Source: Lachnospiraceae bacterium
Lineage (GTDB): Bacteria > Bacillota > Clostridia > Lachnospirales > Lachnospiraceae
NCBI GenBank assembly: GCA_028692395.1
Contig: JAQUXP010000029.1
Location: forward strand, 1-47,578
Length of the DNA: 47,578 nucleotides
Direction of reading: 5' to 3'
In this document: piece after piece, positions 8,674-17,758 of the stretch
How positions within the stretch are numbered: position 1 is the first letter of the stretch
Layout of the letters: each line of letters opens with the position of its first letter
Program-made: the position numbers and the translations under genes
Notes under the pieces: model-generated
Database searches by the model: none
What the model was told of the DNA's origin: nothing
Seen by the model: only the letters and a program-made list of their open reading frames with translations

Positions 8674-10062
8674 TTATTTTGACATGATGTATTCGTGAAT
8701 TCCCTTTGCTCCTGCTTTTCCTGCACCCATGGCAAGAATTACAGTTGCGGCACCTGTTACGGCATCACCGCCGGCGTAAACACCCTCTTTGGAGGTCTTT
8801 CCGAATTCTTCATCTGCAACAATACATTTTCTCCTGTTTACATCAAGACCAATGGTTGTTGAAGAGATTAATGGGTTCGGAGAAGTTCCAAGAGACATAA
8901 TTACAGTATCTACAGCGATATCAAATTCGGAACCTGGGATCTCAACCGGACGTCTTCTTCCAGAAGCATCCGGCTCGCCAAGCTCCATACGGATGCAGCG
9001 GATTCCGGTTACCCAGTCTTTATCATCTGTCAGGATCTCTGTTGGGTTTGTCAGAAGATCAAAGATGATACCCTCTTCTTTTGCATGATGTACTTCTTCT
9101 GCTCTTGCAGGAAGTTCAGCTTCGGAACGACGATAGATGACATGAACTTCAGCTCCCAGACGAAGTGCAGTTCTTGCAGCATCCATGGCAACATTTCCTC
9201 CGCCTACAACTGCAACCTTTTTACCCCGTGCGATAGGAGTATCATACTCCTCACGGAATGCTTTCATCAGATTGTTACGTGTCAGGTACTCGTTTGCTGA
9301 GAACACGCCGTTGGCCTGCTCACCGGCAATTCCCATAAACATCGGAAGTCCTGCGCCTGATCCGATAAATACAGCTTCAAATCCCTCTTCTTTTAAGAGC
9401 TCATCAATAGTTACTGATTTACCAATAATAACATTTGTCTCGATCTTCACACCGAGAGATTTTACATTTTCAACCTCGGCAGCTACAACCTTGTCTTTTG
9501 GAAGACGGAATTCTGGAATACCATATACCAGTACACCACCCTCTTTATGAAGTGCCTCAAAGATTGTTACATCATAGCCAAGCTTTGCCAGATCTCCTGC
9601 ACAGGTAAGACCTGCAGGGCCGGAACCGATAACAGCAATCTTGTGACCATTTTTCTCCTTTGCAGGAGTCGGTTTAATTCCATTCTCACTTGCCCAGTCA
9701 GCTACAAAACGCTCCAGCTTACCGATGGATACTGCTTCCCCTTTTACTCCACGGATACACTTTCCTTCACACTGGCTTTCCTGTGGGCAGACACGTCCGC
9801 AGACTGCCGGAAGTGCGCTGGATTCGCTGATGATCTGATAAGCGGCTTCAAAGTTACCTTCTTTTACTTCATGTACAAATGCCGGGATATTGATGGATAC
9901 AGGGCAGCCACTGATACATTTTGCATTTTTACAGTTGATGCAGCGGGCAGCCTCCTCCATTGCTTCTTCTTTGTTATATCCAAGACATACTTCTTCAAAG
10001 TTTGCAGCACGAACAAGTGGTGCCTGTTCTCTTACCGGAACCTTCTTTAACATATCTGCCAT
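8674..10062 (-). CDS. nfnB: NADH-dependent reduced ferredoxin:NADP+ oxidoreductase, large subunit (NfnB/GltA-type)
   Basis: 462-residue flavoprotein homologous to the glutamate synthase small subunit. N-terminal cysteines (CINCKNAKCISGCP, then CGRVCPQESQCEGKC) bind two [4Fe-4S] clusters, an FAD Rossmann motif is IGSGPAGLTCAG, and an NADP(H) site is VGGGNVAMDAA. It starts 1 nt inside the stop of nfnA (TAATG overlap). That pairing makes the NfnAB bifurcating transhydrogenase, which couples ferredoxin and NADH oxidation to NADP+ reduction, much more likely than a free-standing glutamate synthase subunit. Automated annotation often calls it gltA. A true gltD-gltB pair is elsewhere in the window, which supports this reading. 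Confidence 0.88.
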   Translation of the reverse strand: MADMLKKVPVREQAPLVRAANFEEVCLGYNKEEAMEEAARCINCKNAKCISGCPVSINIPAFVHEVKEGNFEAAYQIISESSALPAVCGRVCPQESQCEGKCIRGVKGEAVSIGKLERFVADWASENGIKPTPAKEKNGHKIAVIGSGPAGLTCAGDLAKLGYDVTIFEALHKEGGVLVYGIPEFRLPKDKVVAAEVENVKSLGVKIETNVIIGKSVTIDELLKEEGFEAVFIGSGAGLPMFMGIAGEQANGVFSANEYLTRNNLMKAFREEYDTPIARGKKVAVVGGGNVAMDAARTALRLGAEVHVIYRRSEAELPARAEEVHHAKEEGIIFDLLTNPTEILTDDKDWVTGIRCIRMELGEPDASGRRRPVEIPGSEFDIAVDTVIMSLGTSPNPLISSTTIGLDVNRRKCIVADEEFGKTSKEGVYAGGDAVTGAATVILAMGAGKAGAKGIHEYIMSK

Positions 10063-10949
10063 TATTTGTCACCTCCGCAGTGTCCACATCCACCGTGATG
10101 TGTATCACCTTCCTGTAATTTTAAGATTGCACGTCCTTCATCTGTTTTGTACATCTGCTGTCTCTTCATAGCCAGATCAAAATCAACCAGATGTCCGTCA
10201 AACTCAGGTCCGTCAACACATGCGAATTTTACTTCATCACCAACGATCAGACGGCATGCACCACACATACCGGTACCATCAACCATAATTGGATTCATAC
10301 TTACAATAGTGGGAATATTCAGTTCTTTTGTGAGAAGACAGACAAACTTCATCATAATCATCGGTCCGATCGCAACACAGATATCATACTGTTTTCCCTG
10401 ATTTTCAACAAGATCACGAAGCACATCGGTACCCATACCCTTACGAATATAAGAACCATCATCTGTGGTCAGATAAAGATTGGATACTGCACTCATCTCT
10501 TTTTCAAGAATAATCAGATCTTTTGTCTTAGCTCCCACGATGGCATCAGCAGTAACTCCATGCTCGTGAAGCCACTTCAGCTGTGGATATACAGGCGCTG
10601 TTCCAACACCGCCGGCAACAAATACGATTTTTTTCTTTTTCAGTTCGTCAAGGTTTTCTTCCGTAAACTCAGATGGTTTTCCAAGTGGTCCTACGAAATC
10701 CTCAAAACAGTCTCCTGCCTCAAGCTCAGCCATCTTCATCGTAGATGCTCCGATTGGCTGGAATACGATAGTAACCGTTCCTTCTTTTGCATCGTAATCA
10801 CAGATGGTAAGTGGAATACGCTCCCCTGTCTCATCCAGTTTGACAATAACAAACTGACCTGGCAGGCAGTGTTTTGCAACACGCGGAGCTTCTACTACTT
10901 TCATGAAAATATTAGATGCAAGTTTTTCCGCTTTTAGAATCTTGTACAT
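10062..10949 (-). CDS. nfnA: Ferredoxin-NADP+ oxidoreductase subunit alpha (NfnA, dihydroorotate dehydrogenase electron-transfer type)
   Basis: 295-residue partner of the downstream NfnB. It has the ferredoxin-reductase fold: the FAD-binding RIPLTICD segment, the NAD-binding FVAGGVGTAPVYPQ motif, and a [2Fe-2S] cysteine set (DGTGMCGACRL, with a further Cys in VKFACVDGPEFDG). The tail is glycine/histidine rich (HHGGCGHCGG). In NfnAB this subunit takes electrons from NADH at the [2Fe-2S]/FAD side. ATG 10949 has AGGAGG at about 5 nt. The stop overlaps the nfnB start by one base, so the two are co-translated. The reaction is inferred from family and gene pairing. Confidence 0.9.
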   Translation of the reverse strand: MYKILKAEKLASNIFMKVVEAPRVAKHCLPGQFVIVKLDETGERIPLTICDYDAKEGTVTIVFQPIGASTMKMAELEAGDCFEDFVGPLGKPSEFTEENLDELKKKKIVFVAGGVGTAPVYPQLKWLHEHGVTADAIVGAKTKDLIILEKEMSAVSNLYLTTDDGSYIRKGMGTDVLRDLVENQGKQYDICVAIGPMIMMKFVCLLTKELNIPTIVSMNPIMVDGTGMCGACRLIVGDEVKFACVDGPEFDGHLVDFDLAMKRQQMYKTDEGRAILKLQEGDTHHGGCGHCGGDK

Positions 10950-10972
10950 AATTTCCTCCTGGTAATTTATTT

Positions 10973-10991
10973 GCAGACAAAAAAAGTCTGC
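10973..10991. repeat. Small stem-loop upstream of nfnA
   Basis: Inverted repeat GCAGAC/GTCTGC (6 bp) with a 7-nt homopolymeric loop, between the zinc-ribbon gene stop (11016) and the nfnA ribosome binding site. On the minus strand the loop is seven T residues and no T-tract follows the stem, so it does not look like a normal terminator. It could be a 5'-leader or processing hairpin. Confidence 0.5.
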
Positions 10992-11015
10992 TATGTGCCC
11001 TTAATACTGTGTGAA

Positions 11016-12170
11016 TCACTTTTCTGTATCCGTGAGAGTATAGGTTGCGGTTGATGCTTTGCTTACCTTACCGTCTTTGTCAATCAGAATTGCAGAAAAT
11101 GTATGTTCACCTTCCGGCATTGCAACCGGTTCAGTATAGAGAGTATCATCTTTAGTTGGTGCTTCCTTGTCAAATGCATAATAGGCAGTACACCCTTCCG
11201 GAACAATGATATAAATCAGAGTGTCCGTCATATCTGTTGTAAAAGTACCGGATACCGGTGTGATCTTTGGTGCATCCGGCGCAGGAAGCGTCACGGTGAA
11301 GGTTCCTTCGATCACATTACTTTTAATTCCTTTTTCATTGATAGATATTGCTTTGATATTGGTGGTACCCTCCGTCAGGTTAATAGGCTTTGTATACTTC
11401 TTGCTAAGCCTGTCCGGGGTACTTCCGTCTGTCGTATAGTATACGATGTCGTTACTGCTCGAAGCACGCAGTTCTAAGGACTGTTCACTGTTATACGATC
11501 CGGAATTGATGGAAAAAGATGGGACCTTGCAGATATATTCTGCATAGGCTTCTTTTATTTTATCACTATTACAGTTGTCAAGCAAATCTTTTATCTTATC
11601 CGGAGTTCCGTCCGCCTCATAGAGCTTAATCAGTGCCCCATAAGCCATGGTATGATCCGGATTCAGCTGGATAATCTTTTCATATTCCGAAATTGCCTTT
11701 GCCTCATCTCCACCTTGTACATAGATCTGGGCACGCAAAATAAGTGCATCCAAATCCGAGCCAGACAGACTGATGGCACGATTCACAAACTCCAGTGCAT
11801 CGTCATATGCATTATTGGTATAGGCAACCTCTGCTTTATTCATCTGGTAATCAAAAGAATTAAGATTCTTCTGATCCTGATAATACTTTAAAGCAAGAAT
11901 CACGACAGCGATCAGACACAGTGACAGAATTGTAATGAGGATCTTTTTTCTTCTTTTTCGATCCTGCAGCTTTTTTCTGTGCGCAGCCTCTTCCTGCTTT
12001 CTTCGTCTTTCCTGTTCCTGTTGTTCTTTCAGCTTCTGTTCTTTTTTCTTTTGTGTATTTGTCACAGAGGTAGAACTGTAGAAGTCCGGTACAAGCTGTA
12101 CCTCTTCGCCGCAGACTGGACAGTATACCTGTCCATCTTCTATGGGAGCACCACATTTCGAGCATTTCAT
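11016..12170 (-). CDS. Zinc-ribbon, TPR-containing membrane protein with chitobiase-type Ig-like repeats
   Basis: 384-residue protein of unknown function. Order of parts: an N-terminal zinc ribbon (two CxxC pairs: CSKCGAP and CPVCGEE, residues 3-21); a strongly charged Lys/Gln/Glu helix (about 40-75); one membrane segment (about 76-95, ILITILSLCLIAVVILAL); TPR-like repeats (about 105-195); then two beta-rich segments with the YYTTDGSTPDRLSKKYTKPI and YYAFDKEAPTKDDTLYTEPV pattern of the chitobiase/beta-hexosaminidase C-terminal family. A cytosolic zinc ribbon and extracytoplasmic repeats suggest a membrane-spanning scaffold or cell-wall sensor. It follows ftsK by 34 nt. Confidence 0.8.
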   Translation of the reverse strand: MKCSKCGAPIEDGQVYCPVCGEEVQLVPDFYSSTSVTNTQKKKEQKLKEQQEQERRRKQEEAAHRKKLQDRKRRKKILITILSLCLIAVVILALKYYQDQKNLNSFDYQMNKAEVAYTNNAYDDALEFVNRAISLSGSDLDALILRAQIYVQGGDEAKAISEYEKIIQLNPDHTMAYGALIKLYEADGTPDKIKDLLDNCNSDKIKEAYAEYICKVPSFSINSGSYNSEQSLELRASSSNDIVYYTTDGSTPDRLSKKYTKPINLTEGTTNIKAISINEKGIKSNVIEGTFTVTLPAPDAPKITPVSGTFTTDMTDTLIYIIVPEGCTAYYAFDKEAPTKDDTLYTEPVAMPEGEHTFSAILIDKDGKVSKASTATYTLTDTEK

Positions 12171-12204
12171 AGATGATCTCCTTAATTATCTCGTAACTGT
12201 TCCG

Positions 12205-14796
12205 TTAATTTTCCAGGTAATTATCAAACTGCTCTCTGCTCATGAGAACTTTCCGGGGCTTGGTTCCTTCTTCCTCGCCAACCACACCCGCATCGGAAAG
12301 CTGATCCATAATCCTTGCAGCTCTGTTGAAGCCAATCTTAAAGACTCGCTGTAGCATACCTATGGATGCCTTATCTTTTTCTATGATAAATTTACCAGCA
12401 TCTGCAAAATATGCATCTCTGTCATCCGCCATATCACTTCCGGCCGGTGCAGTACTGCTGCTGTTTTCTATCTTGTCCATAACTTCACTGTCATAGGAAT
12501 CTGATTCCGAATGTTCTGCCAGGTATTTTACCACATCGCCAACCTCGGTATCGGACACAAATGCTCCCTGAAGTCTTGCAGGTTTCTGATATCCCTGAGG
12601 ATAAAAGAGCATATCTCCTTTTCCAAGCAGCTTCTCGGCACCATTCATATCCAGAATCGTACGGGAATCCACTCCCGAGGATACGGAAAACGCAATCCTT
12701 GAGGGCATGTTAGCCTTAATCAGACCAGTTATGACATTTACTGACGGACGCTGTGTTGCGATGATAAGATGAATACCTGCAGCCCGGGCAAGCTGAGCCA
12801 GACGACAGATTGCATCCTCCACCTCTCCAGGTGCTACCATCATCAGATCTGCAAGCTCGTCCACGATAATTACAATCTGTGGCAGCTTCTGAGGCTTGTT
12901 CTCATCCTCAATATCTGCAATCTGCGCAACCTTTGCATTATATCCTTTCAGATCACGGACATTGTACTCCGCAAACTTATTATACCGGTCTGTCATCTCT
13001 GCAACAGCCCAGTTTAAGGCTCCGGCAGCTTTCTTTGGATCTGTAACCACCGGAATAAACAGATGTGGAATTCCATTGTATACGGAAAGCTCCACAACTT
13101 TTGGATCTATCATAATCAATTTTACATCATCCGGGCTTGCTTTGTAAATAATACTCATAATTAAAGTATTGATACATACTGATTTACCTGATCCAGTGGC
13201 ACCTGCGATCAGAAGATGGGGCATCTTTGCAATATCAGCAACCACCGGCTTTCCGGCTATATCTTTTCCTGCTGCAAAGGCAAGCTGTGACGGATGCTTC
13301 TTAAATTCCTGTGATTCCAGCAGATCCCGCAGCATAACCGGACTGTTGGTGGCGTTTGGAACCTCGATTCCCACGGCTGCCTTTCCCGGTATAGGTGCTT
13401 CGATACGAATGTCAGACGCTGCAAGATTCAGCTTAATATCATCTGTAAGATTTACGATTCTGCTGACCTTTACGCCCTGTTCCGGCTGAAGCTCATAGCG
13501 GGTAACGGTAGGTCCACAACTTACATTGGTCACCTGCACATTTACACCGAAGTTATGCAATGTCTGCTGCAGCTTTAAAGCCGTCTCCCGCAGATGTGCA
13601 TCCGAATCCCCAAGCTTTCCGCCTTTTCCTTTTTTCAGGAGGTCCAGCGGTGGCACCTGATAGATTCTTGGCGCCTGAGGACGAACTGCCTTCATCTCTT
13701 CTTTGATTCCCTGAATACCATCTTCGATTTCTTCGTTTGAGGAATGCGTTTTTCGCTTCTTGTCCTTTTTCTGATCCGGCTCTATTGCGGCAGCTTCTAT
13801 ATTCGCTCCGGTTTCCATCACAGATACTGGATGCTCCGATGGATCAATAATCTGATCAGCAGCTGTCTCTTCTTTGCGCTCTCTGAACTTTTTCCTTCCG
13901 GTACTGGTTTTTGTCTTTGTACTTCGGGAAGAACCGTCCAGATCAGCTTCCTGATCCTCACTCCTTGTAATAATCAGTTCCGGAATCTCTGTCTGTTCAA
14001 ACTCTTCTTCGCGAGCTGCTTTTTGCAGTGCGATCATGGCATCATTTTTCTGACGCTGCATGCTTTCTGCCTCTTCAAGACTGTTTTTCTCATCCAGCCG
14101 CTTCTGACGGTCAGCCACCGCTTTTTCTCTTCGTTCCCTTGCGGAGTGATACGCTCTGCTTCCGGATTCCCGAAGCGGTGCAAGAAGGGGTTTTTGCGTT
14201 GCCATAATTGCAGCAATAATCATTCCTATGATAAGAATTACATAGGTTGCGATAACGCCAAAGGCAAATCCTAATATTTTTACAAGAATTCCGCCCAGCA
14301 CTCCGCCCCCAAGACGATCTGCTGCACTGTCAAAATAATAATCGGAAATTGCAGCTCCTCTTTCATAACCAATTGTTAAAAGCTGCATAAATGCACAAAA
14401 CAGCCAGCAAAACACAACTGACCCTATGATTTTACGAAGCAGCAAGGGATTATCTCTGTTTGCATAGCAGAAAGCAGTTCCGAAAAACAAAAGAATCGGA
14501 AAAGCGTAGGCGAATATGCCGAGTATTCCAAAGAAGAAAGAACTGACTGCCCCTCCTACCACACCTCCAAGGCCAAAGTTGCTCAGCATTAAGAGAATAC
14601 ATACAGCCAGCAGAATAAGCTCAATGATTTCAAATTTCAATCCGCTGTCAACCATTTTTTTCTGTTTTGATTGTGTTGTCTTACTTCGTGATGCATTACT
14701 TCGTGATGCAGTTGTTTTTTTCTTAGTAGTCCGGGTTGTTTTCCCCACAGTTTTTCTCCCCGACTGTGAAGTTGATTTTCTTTTCCCCTGTGCCAT
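12205..14796 (-). CDS. ftsK: DNA translocase FtsK/SpoIIIE
   Basis: 863-residue septal DNA pump for chromosome segregation at division and, in spore formers, into the forespore. A Lys/Thr/Ser-rich N-terminus is followed by about four membrane segments (residues 55-205) and a charged linker. The motor has Walker A GATGSGKS at about 531 and Walker B IIVDELADLM. A C-terminal gamma winged-helix domain (from about 790; SIGMLQRVFKIGFNRAARIMDQL) reads the orienting DNA sequence. Start MAQGKRKS at 14796 follows GGGAGGAAAG. Length and domain order are normal. FtsK and SpoIIIE cannot be separated from this sequence alone. Confidence 0.95.
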   Translation of the reverse strand: MAQGKRKSTSQSGRKTVGKTTRTTKKKTTASRSNASRSKTTQSKQKKMVDSGLKFEIIELILLAVCILLMLSNFGLGGVVGGAVSSFFFGILGIFAYAFPILLFFGTAFCYANRDNPLLLRKIIGSVVFCWLFCAFMQLLTIGYERGAAISDYYFDSAADRLGGGVLGGILVKILGFAFGVIATYVILIIGMIIAAIMATQKPLLAPLRESGSRAYHSARERREKAVADRQKRLDEKNSLEEAESMQRQKNDAMIALQKAAREEEFEQTEIPELIITRSEDQEADLDGSSRSTKTKTSTGRKKFRERKEETAADQIIDPSEHPVSVMETGANIEAAAIEPDQKKDKKRKTHSSNEEIEDGIQGIKEEMKAVRPQAPRIYQVPPLDLLKKGKGGKLGDSDAHLRETALKLQQTLHNFGVNVQVTNVSCGPTVTRYELQPEQGVKVSRIVNLTDDIKLNLAASDIRIEAPIPGKAAVGIEVPNATNSPVMLRDLLESQEFKKHPSQLAFAAGKDIAGKPVVADIAKMPHLLIAGATGSGKSVCINTLIMSIIYKASPDDVKLIMIDPKVVELSVYNGIPHLFIPVVTDPKKAAGALNWAVAEMTDRYNKFAEYNVRDLKGYNAKVAQIADIEDENKPQKLPQIVIIVDELADLMMVAPGEVEDAICRLAQLARAAGIHLIIATQRPSVNVITGLIKANMPSRIAFSVSSGVDSRTILDMNGAEKLLGKGDMLFYPQGYQKPARLQGAFVSDTEVGDVVKYLAEHSESDSYDSEVMDKIENSSSTAPAGSDMADDRDAYFADAGKFIIEKDKASIGMLQRVFKIGFNRAARIMDQLSDAGVVGEEEGTKPRKVLMSREQFDNYLEN

Positions 14797-14833
14797 GAAT
14801 TACTTTCCTCCCAGTATAATCTGCAGCAGTCAC

Positions 14834-15712
14834 TTACAATAAAAAGTGTCCTGCTATCAGAACACAGCCTGCAATGATTGAATAGGCTGCAAATATCTTC
14901 AAACGTTTGCGGTTCAGCAGACGAAATACAAATCTTATGACAAAAAATCCTGTTACGACTGCCATCACCATAGATAAAAATGCCGTCAGACCTGACTGCC
15001 AGGTTACGCCAGAAAAATCCGTATAACGCAGCTCCAGTATCAAAGCTCCCACAATTGCCGGAATTGATGCCAGATAGCAAAACTTTATAGCGAATTTACG
15101 GCTAAATCCACACAAAAAACATGCAGACAAGGTAACACCTGCACGGGAAATTCCCGGAAATACAGACAGACCCTGAAACACACCAATTGCTGCGGCTTCT
15201 GCGCAGGTTGCGTTTTTAGGTGTTTTTGAAATGTCTTCCGGAGCCAGCTCTGTTACAAGCAGAACAACGGCAGTTAAAAAGAAGCCCATAGCCGGTGCAA
15301 GAAGGCTGTTTAAAGCCTCAACACTGAGTCCCCGCAGCAGAAAACCAATAACAGCTGTTGGTACCTCTGCAATCAGCAGAAGGATTACAAATCTGCGGTA
15401 ATTGCTGCTGATAATCTTTACGTATTGCTTTTGCTCCAGCTGCCTTTTGTTAGAAAACCAGATTACAAGATTCTGCAGTACATCCTGCAGCATATGTAAG
15501 GCTTCTCCCAAAAGCCGTTTTATGTCGGAACGAAACGCCAGACAGATGACTATCAGAGTTGCCACATGTAAACAAACATCGAAAAACATCTCATCTTTAG
15601 CGGTAATCTGCATGAGTTTCCACATAAAAATGAGATGACCAGAACTGCTGACAGGAAGGAATTCGGTGATTCCATGTACTAATCCTATCAGTATTGCCTG
15701 CAAGACAGACAT
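14834..15712 (-). CDS. uppP: Undecaprenyl-diphosphatase UppP/BacA
   Basis: Integral membrane phosphatase that recycles undecaprenyl diphosphate for peptidoglycan synthesis and gives basal bacitracin tolerance. Signature motifs are present: GITEFLPVSSSGHL near the N-terminus (E and S residues of motif I) and PGISRAGVTLSACFLCG (motif II). Eight or so hydrophobic segments make up 292 residues. ATG 15712 has AAGG at 8 nt; an ATG at 15721 is in frame but has no room for a ribosome binding site. It lies between tepA and ftsK on the same strand. Confidence 0.94.
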   Translation of the reverse strand: MSVLQAILIGLVHGITEFLPVSSSGHLIFMWKLMQITAKDEMFFDVCLHVATLIVICLAFRSDIKRLLGEALHMLQDVLQNLVIWFSNKRQLEQKQYVKIISSNYRRFVILLLIAEVPTAVIGFLLRGLSVEALNSLLAPAMGFFLTAVVLLVTELAPEDISKTPKNATCAEAAAIGVFQGLSVFPGISRAGVTLSACFLCGFSRKFAIKFCYLASIPAIVGALILELRYTDFSGVTWQSGLTAFLSMVMAVVTGFFVIRFVFRLLNRKRLKIFAAYSIIAGCVLIAGHFLL

Positions 15713-15780
15713 ACCCACCATCCTTATCTAAAGCAAATTTATAATTAAACTACATTATTTAAGTATAGCATAGATTTTTT

Positions 15781-16458
15781 TTAAAAACAATCATCCTGTT
15801 TCTTATTTTCAGGATTCCTCTGATTTTCACGAATCATAATGTGAAGACGCTCCAGTGCCTCGGCAATTCCGCCAACTTCGTTGATCAGTCCTTCACGGAC
15901 CGCTTCTCTTCCATCCAGCATGCTTCCCACGTCTTTTACCAGCATGGTGGTATCCAGCATCAGAGTCTCAAAACGGTCTTTTGATATCTGAGAATGCGCA
16001 GAGACAAATTCCACAATCCGATCCTGCGTTTTTGTCATATTGCGGTAAGACTGTGCCACACCGATAAACATTCCGTTCTGCCGTACCGGATGAATGACCA
16101 TGGTTCCGCTTGGAACAATAAAAGAATAATCTGCAGATACCGCCAGAGGTACCCCGATAGAATGTCCGCCGCCCAGAACCAGAGATACCGTAGGCTTGCT
16201 CATGGAAGCAATCATCTCGGCAATCGCCAGACCTGCTTCCACATCACCGCCTACGGTATTTAAAAGTATCAGCATGCCCTCGATATTCTGATCATCCTCC
16301 GCTCTGGCCAGGCTTGGCAGAATATGCTCATATCTGGTTGCCTTTGCCCGTTCTCCAAGAGCTTCATGCCCCTCAACTTCACCGATAATGGACAGCAAAA
16401 ATATCTTGCTTTGCATGGATACAATATTCTCATTCAACTGTTCTTTTTGTTCTTCCAT
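15781..16458 (-). CDS. tepA: ClpP-like serine protease TepA (translocation-enhancing protein family)
   Basis: 225-residue ClpP-fold protease. The nucleophile is S100 in GGGHSIGVPLAVS and the general base is H123 in MVIHPV; a third acid residue is expected in the D/E-rich region that follows. The IEGMLILLNTVGGDVEAGLAIAEMI oxyanion strand-helix is typical of TepA/SppA-like ClpP relatives. There is no signal peptide. In Bacillus TepA is linked to degradation of spore proteins or protein export. The ribosome binding site (AAGGAG, 16474-16469) lies inside a hairpin. Confidence 0.88.
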   Translation of the reverse strand: MEEQKEQLNENIVSMQSKIFLLSIIGEVEGHEALGERAKATRYEHILPSLARAEDDQNIEGMLILLNTVGGDVEAGLAIAEMIASMSKPTVSLVLGGGHSIGVPLAVSADYSFIVPSGTMVIHPVRQNGMFIGVAQSYRNMTKTQDRIVEFVSAHSQISKDRFETLMLDTTMLVKDVGSMLDGREAVREGLINEVGGIAEALERLHIMIRENQRNPENKKQDDCF

Positions 16459-16461
16459 TTT

Positions 16462-16493
16462 TCACACACTCCTTTTTTAGGAAGTATGTGTGA
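16462..16493 (-). promoter_or_regulatory. Hairpin enclosing the tepA ribosome binding site
   Basis: On the minus strand TCACACA pairs with TGTGTGA (7 bp, plus a following G-U and three further pairs after one mismatch). The AAGGAG Shine-Dalgarno sequence is inside the fold and the ATG is 10 nt after it. It lies between the yebC stop (16505) and tepA. Folding would hide the ribosome binding site, so tepA translation may depend on opening it. No T-tract follows, so it is not a terminator for yebC. Confidence 0.55.
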
Positions 16494-16504
16494 TATAACA
16501 ATAA

Positions 16505-17233
16505 TTATTCGTCCAGATTGGTGTAAACATACTGAACATCATCATTTTCATCCAGAAGATCCAGTGTTTTCTGAAGATTCTTCATGGCAGTTTCCTCTTC
16601 CAGTGCAACATAGGTCTGTGGAATCATCGTCACATCAGCCTCAGCCATAGCGATGCCTTCCTTTTCCAGTGCTTCACGAACTGCTGAAAAATCATCCGGA
16701 TCGGTAATAATCTCATAGCAGTCTTCCTCATCTGAGAAATCCTCTGCTCCGGCATCCAGTGCCATCATCATCATATCATCCGGATCCATATCACATTCTT
16801 CTTTATCAATAATAATCTGTCCCTTTTTGTCAAACATGAAGGATACACAGCCTGGAGTTCCGATACTTCCCTGCCCCTTTGTAAATGCACTTCTTACATC
16901 TGCTGCAGTACGATTCTTGTTGTCGGTCAGCGTCTCTACAATAATTGCAATTCCATTTGGCCCATAGCCTTCATATGTAATATGCTCATAATTGTCTGCG
17001 TTGGCATCACCGGCGGCTTTTTTTATTCCACGGTCAATGGTGTCGTTTGGCATATTGTTTGCCTTTGCCTTTGCGATGACATCACGAAGTCTGCTGTTAT
17101 TCGCAGGATCTGCGCCACCTTCTTTTACAGCAATTACAATCTCACGGCCGATAATGGTAAATGCTTTTCCCTTTTTTGCATCATTTTTTTCTTTCTTATG
17201 CTTAATATTAGCGAATTTTGAATGTCCTGACAT
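16505..17233 (-). CDS. YebC/PmpR-family regulatory protein
   Basis: 242-residue YebC/TACO1-family protein, starting [25 protein letters not shown], the invariant family opening. It has the three-domain architecture, including GRDVRSAF-like and [13 protein letters not shown] segments. Relatives act as transcriptional regulators or help ribosomes through proline stretches. The start at 17233 was chosen from the family N-terminus; the frame extends to 17281 but that sequence is not conserved. The ribosome binding site is weak (AGAGAG). Confidence 0.94.
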   Translation of the reverse strand: MSGHSKFANIKHKKEKNDAKKGKAFTIIGREIVIAVKEGGADPANNSRLRDVIAKAKANNMPNDTIDRGIKKAAGDANADNYEHITYEGYGPNGIAIIVETLTDNKNRTAADVRSAFTKGQGSIGTPGCVSFMFDKKGQIIIDKEECDMDPDDMMMMALDAGAEDFSDEEDCYEIITDPDDFSAVREALEKEGIAMAEADVTMIPQTYVALEEETAMKNLQKTLDLLDENDDVQYVYTNLDE

Positions 17234-17311
17234 GCTTTTGTTCTCTCTTTCTTTAATAATATCCTTTGAAAAATATAACACTGAATAGCCTGTTCGTCAA
17301 GAATTGCTTAC

Positions 17312-17659
17312 TTATGTAGGCAGTTCCAGACTGATTTTCAGTGCATAATCCACTTGTTTCAGTAAATCCGGGCGTAAATGACATATTTTTTCTCTTATTC
17401 TTCTCTTATCTATGGTACGAAGCTGTTCCAGCAGGATGACCGAGTCCCGGACAATCTCATAAGAAGATGCATCTATCTCAATATGGGTCGGAAGCTTTGC
17501 TTTATTCATTTTGGAGGTTATGGCTGCCACAATCACGGTAGGACTGTGTTTATTGCCAATATCGTTTTGTATGATCAGTACCGGACGGATACCGCCCTGT
17601 TCACTGCCGACCACAGGACGCAGGTCCGCATAAAAGATATCTCCTCTTCTAATAACCAC
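17312..17659 (-). CDS. MazF/NdoA-type endoribonuclease toxin (PemK family)
   Basis: 115-residue PemK/MazF fold: [30 protein letters not shown] at the start (catalytic Arg in GGIRPVLII), then [15 protein letters not shown] and [17 protein letters not shown]. The family cuts single-stranded mRNA at short sites such as UACAU (NdoA). GTG start at 17659 with GGAG about 11 nt upstream. The usual antitoxin gene (MazE/EndoAI) is absent: only 99 nt separate it from the NAD(P)HX repair gene and no suitable ORF is there. Confidence 0.92.
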   Translation of the reverse strand: MVIRRGDIFYADLRPVVGSEQGGIRPVLIIQNDIGNKHSPTVIVAAITSKMNKAKLPTHIEIDASSYEIVRDSVILLEQLRTIDKRRIREKICHLRPDLLKQVDYALKISLELPT

Positions 17660-17758
17660 TATTTTTCACACTCCGTTTTCTACGTTTTATTCTCAGTATT
17701 TCCGAAAAAAACGGGTGTATTCACAAAACAGCTAAGAAAGCAGGTAAAGGCTTGAGAC

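Noticed and set aside
10973-10991. Terminator between the zinc-ribbon gene and nfnA
   Set aside because: The T-run is in the loop and no T-tract follows the stem, so intrinsic termination is unlikely.
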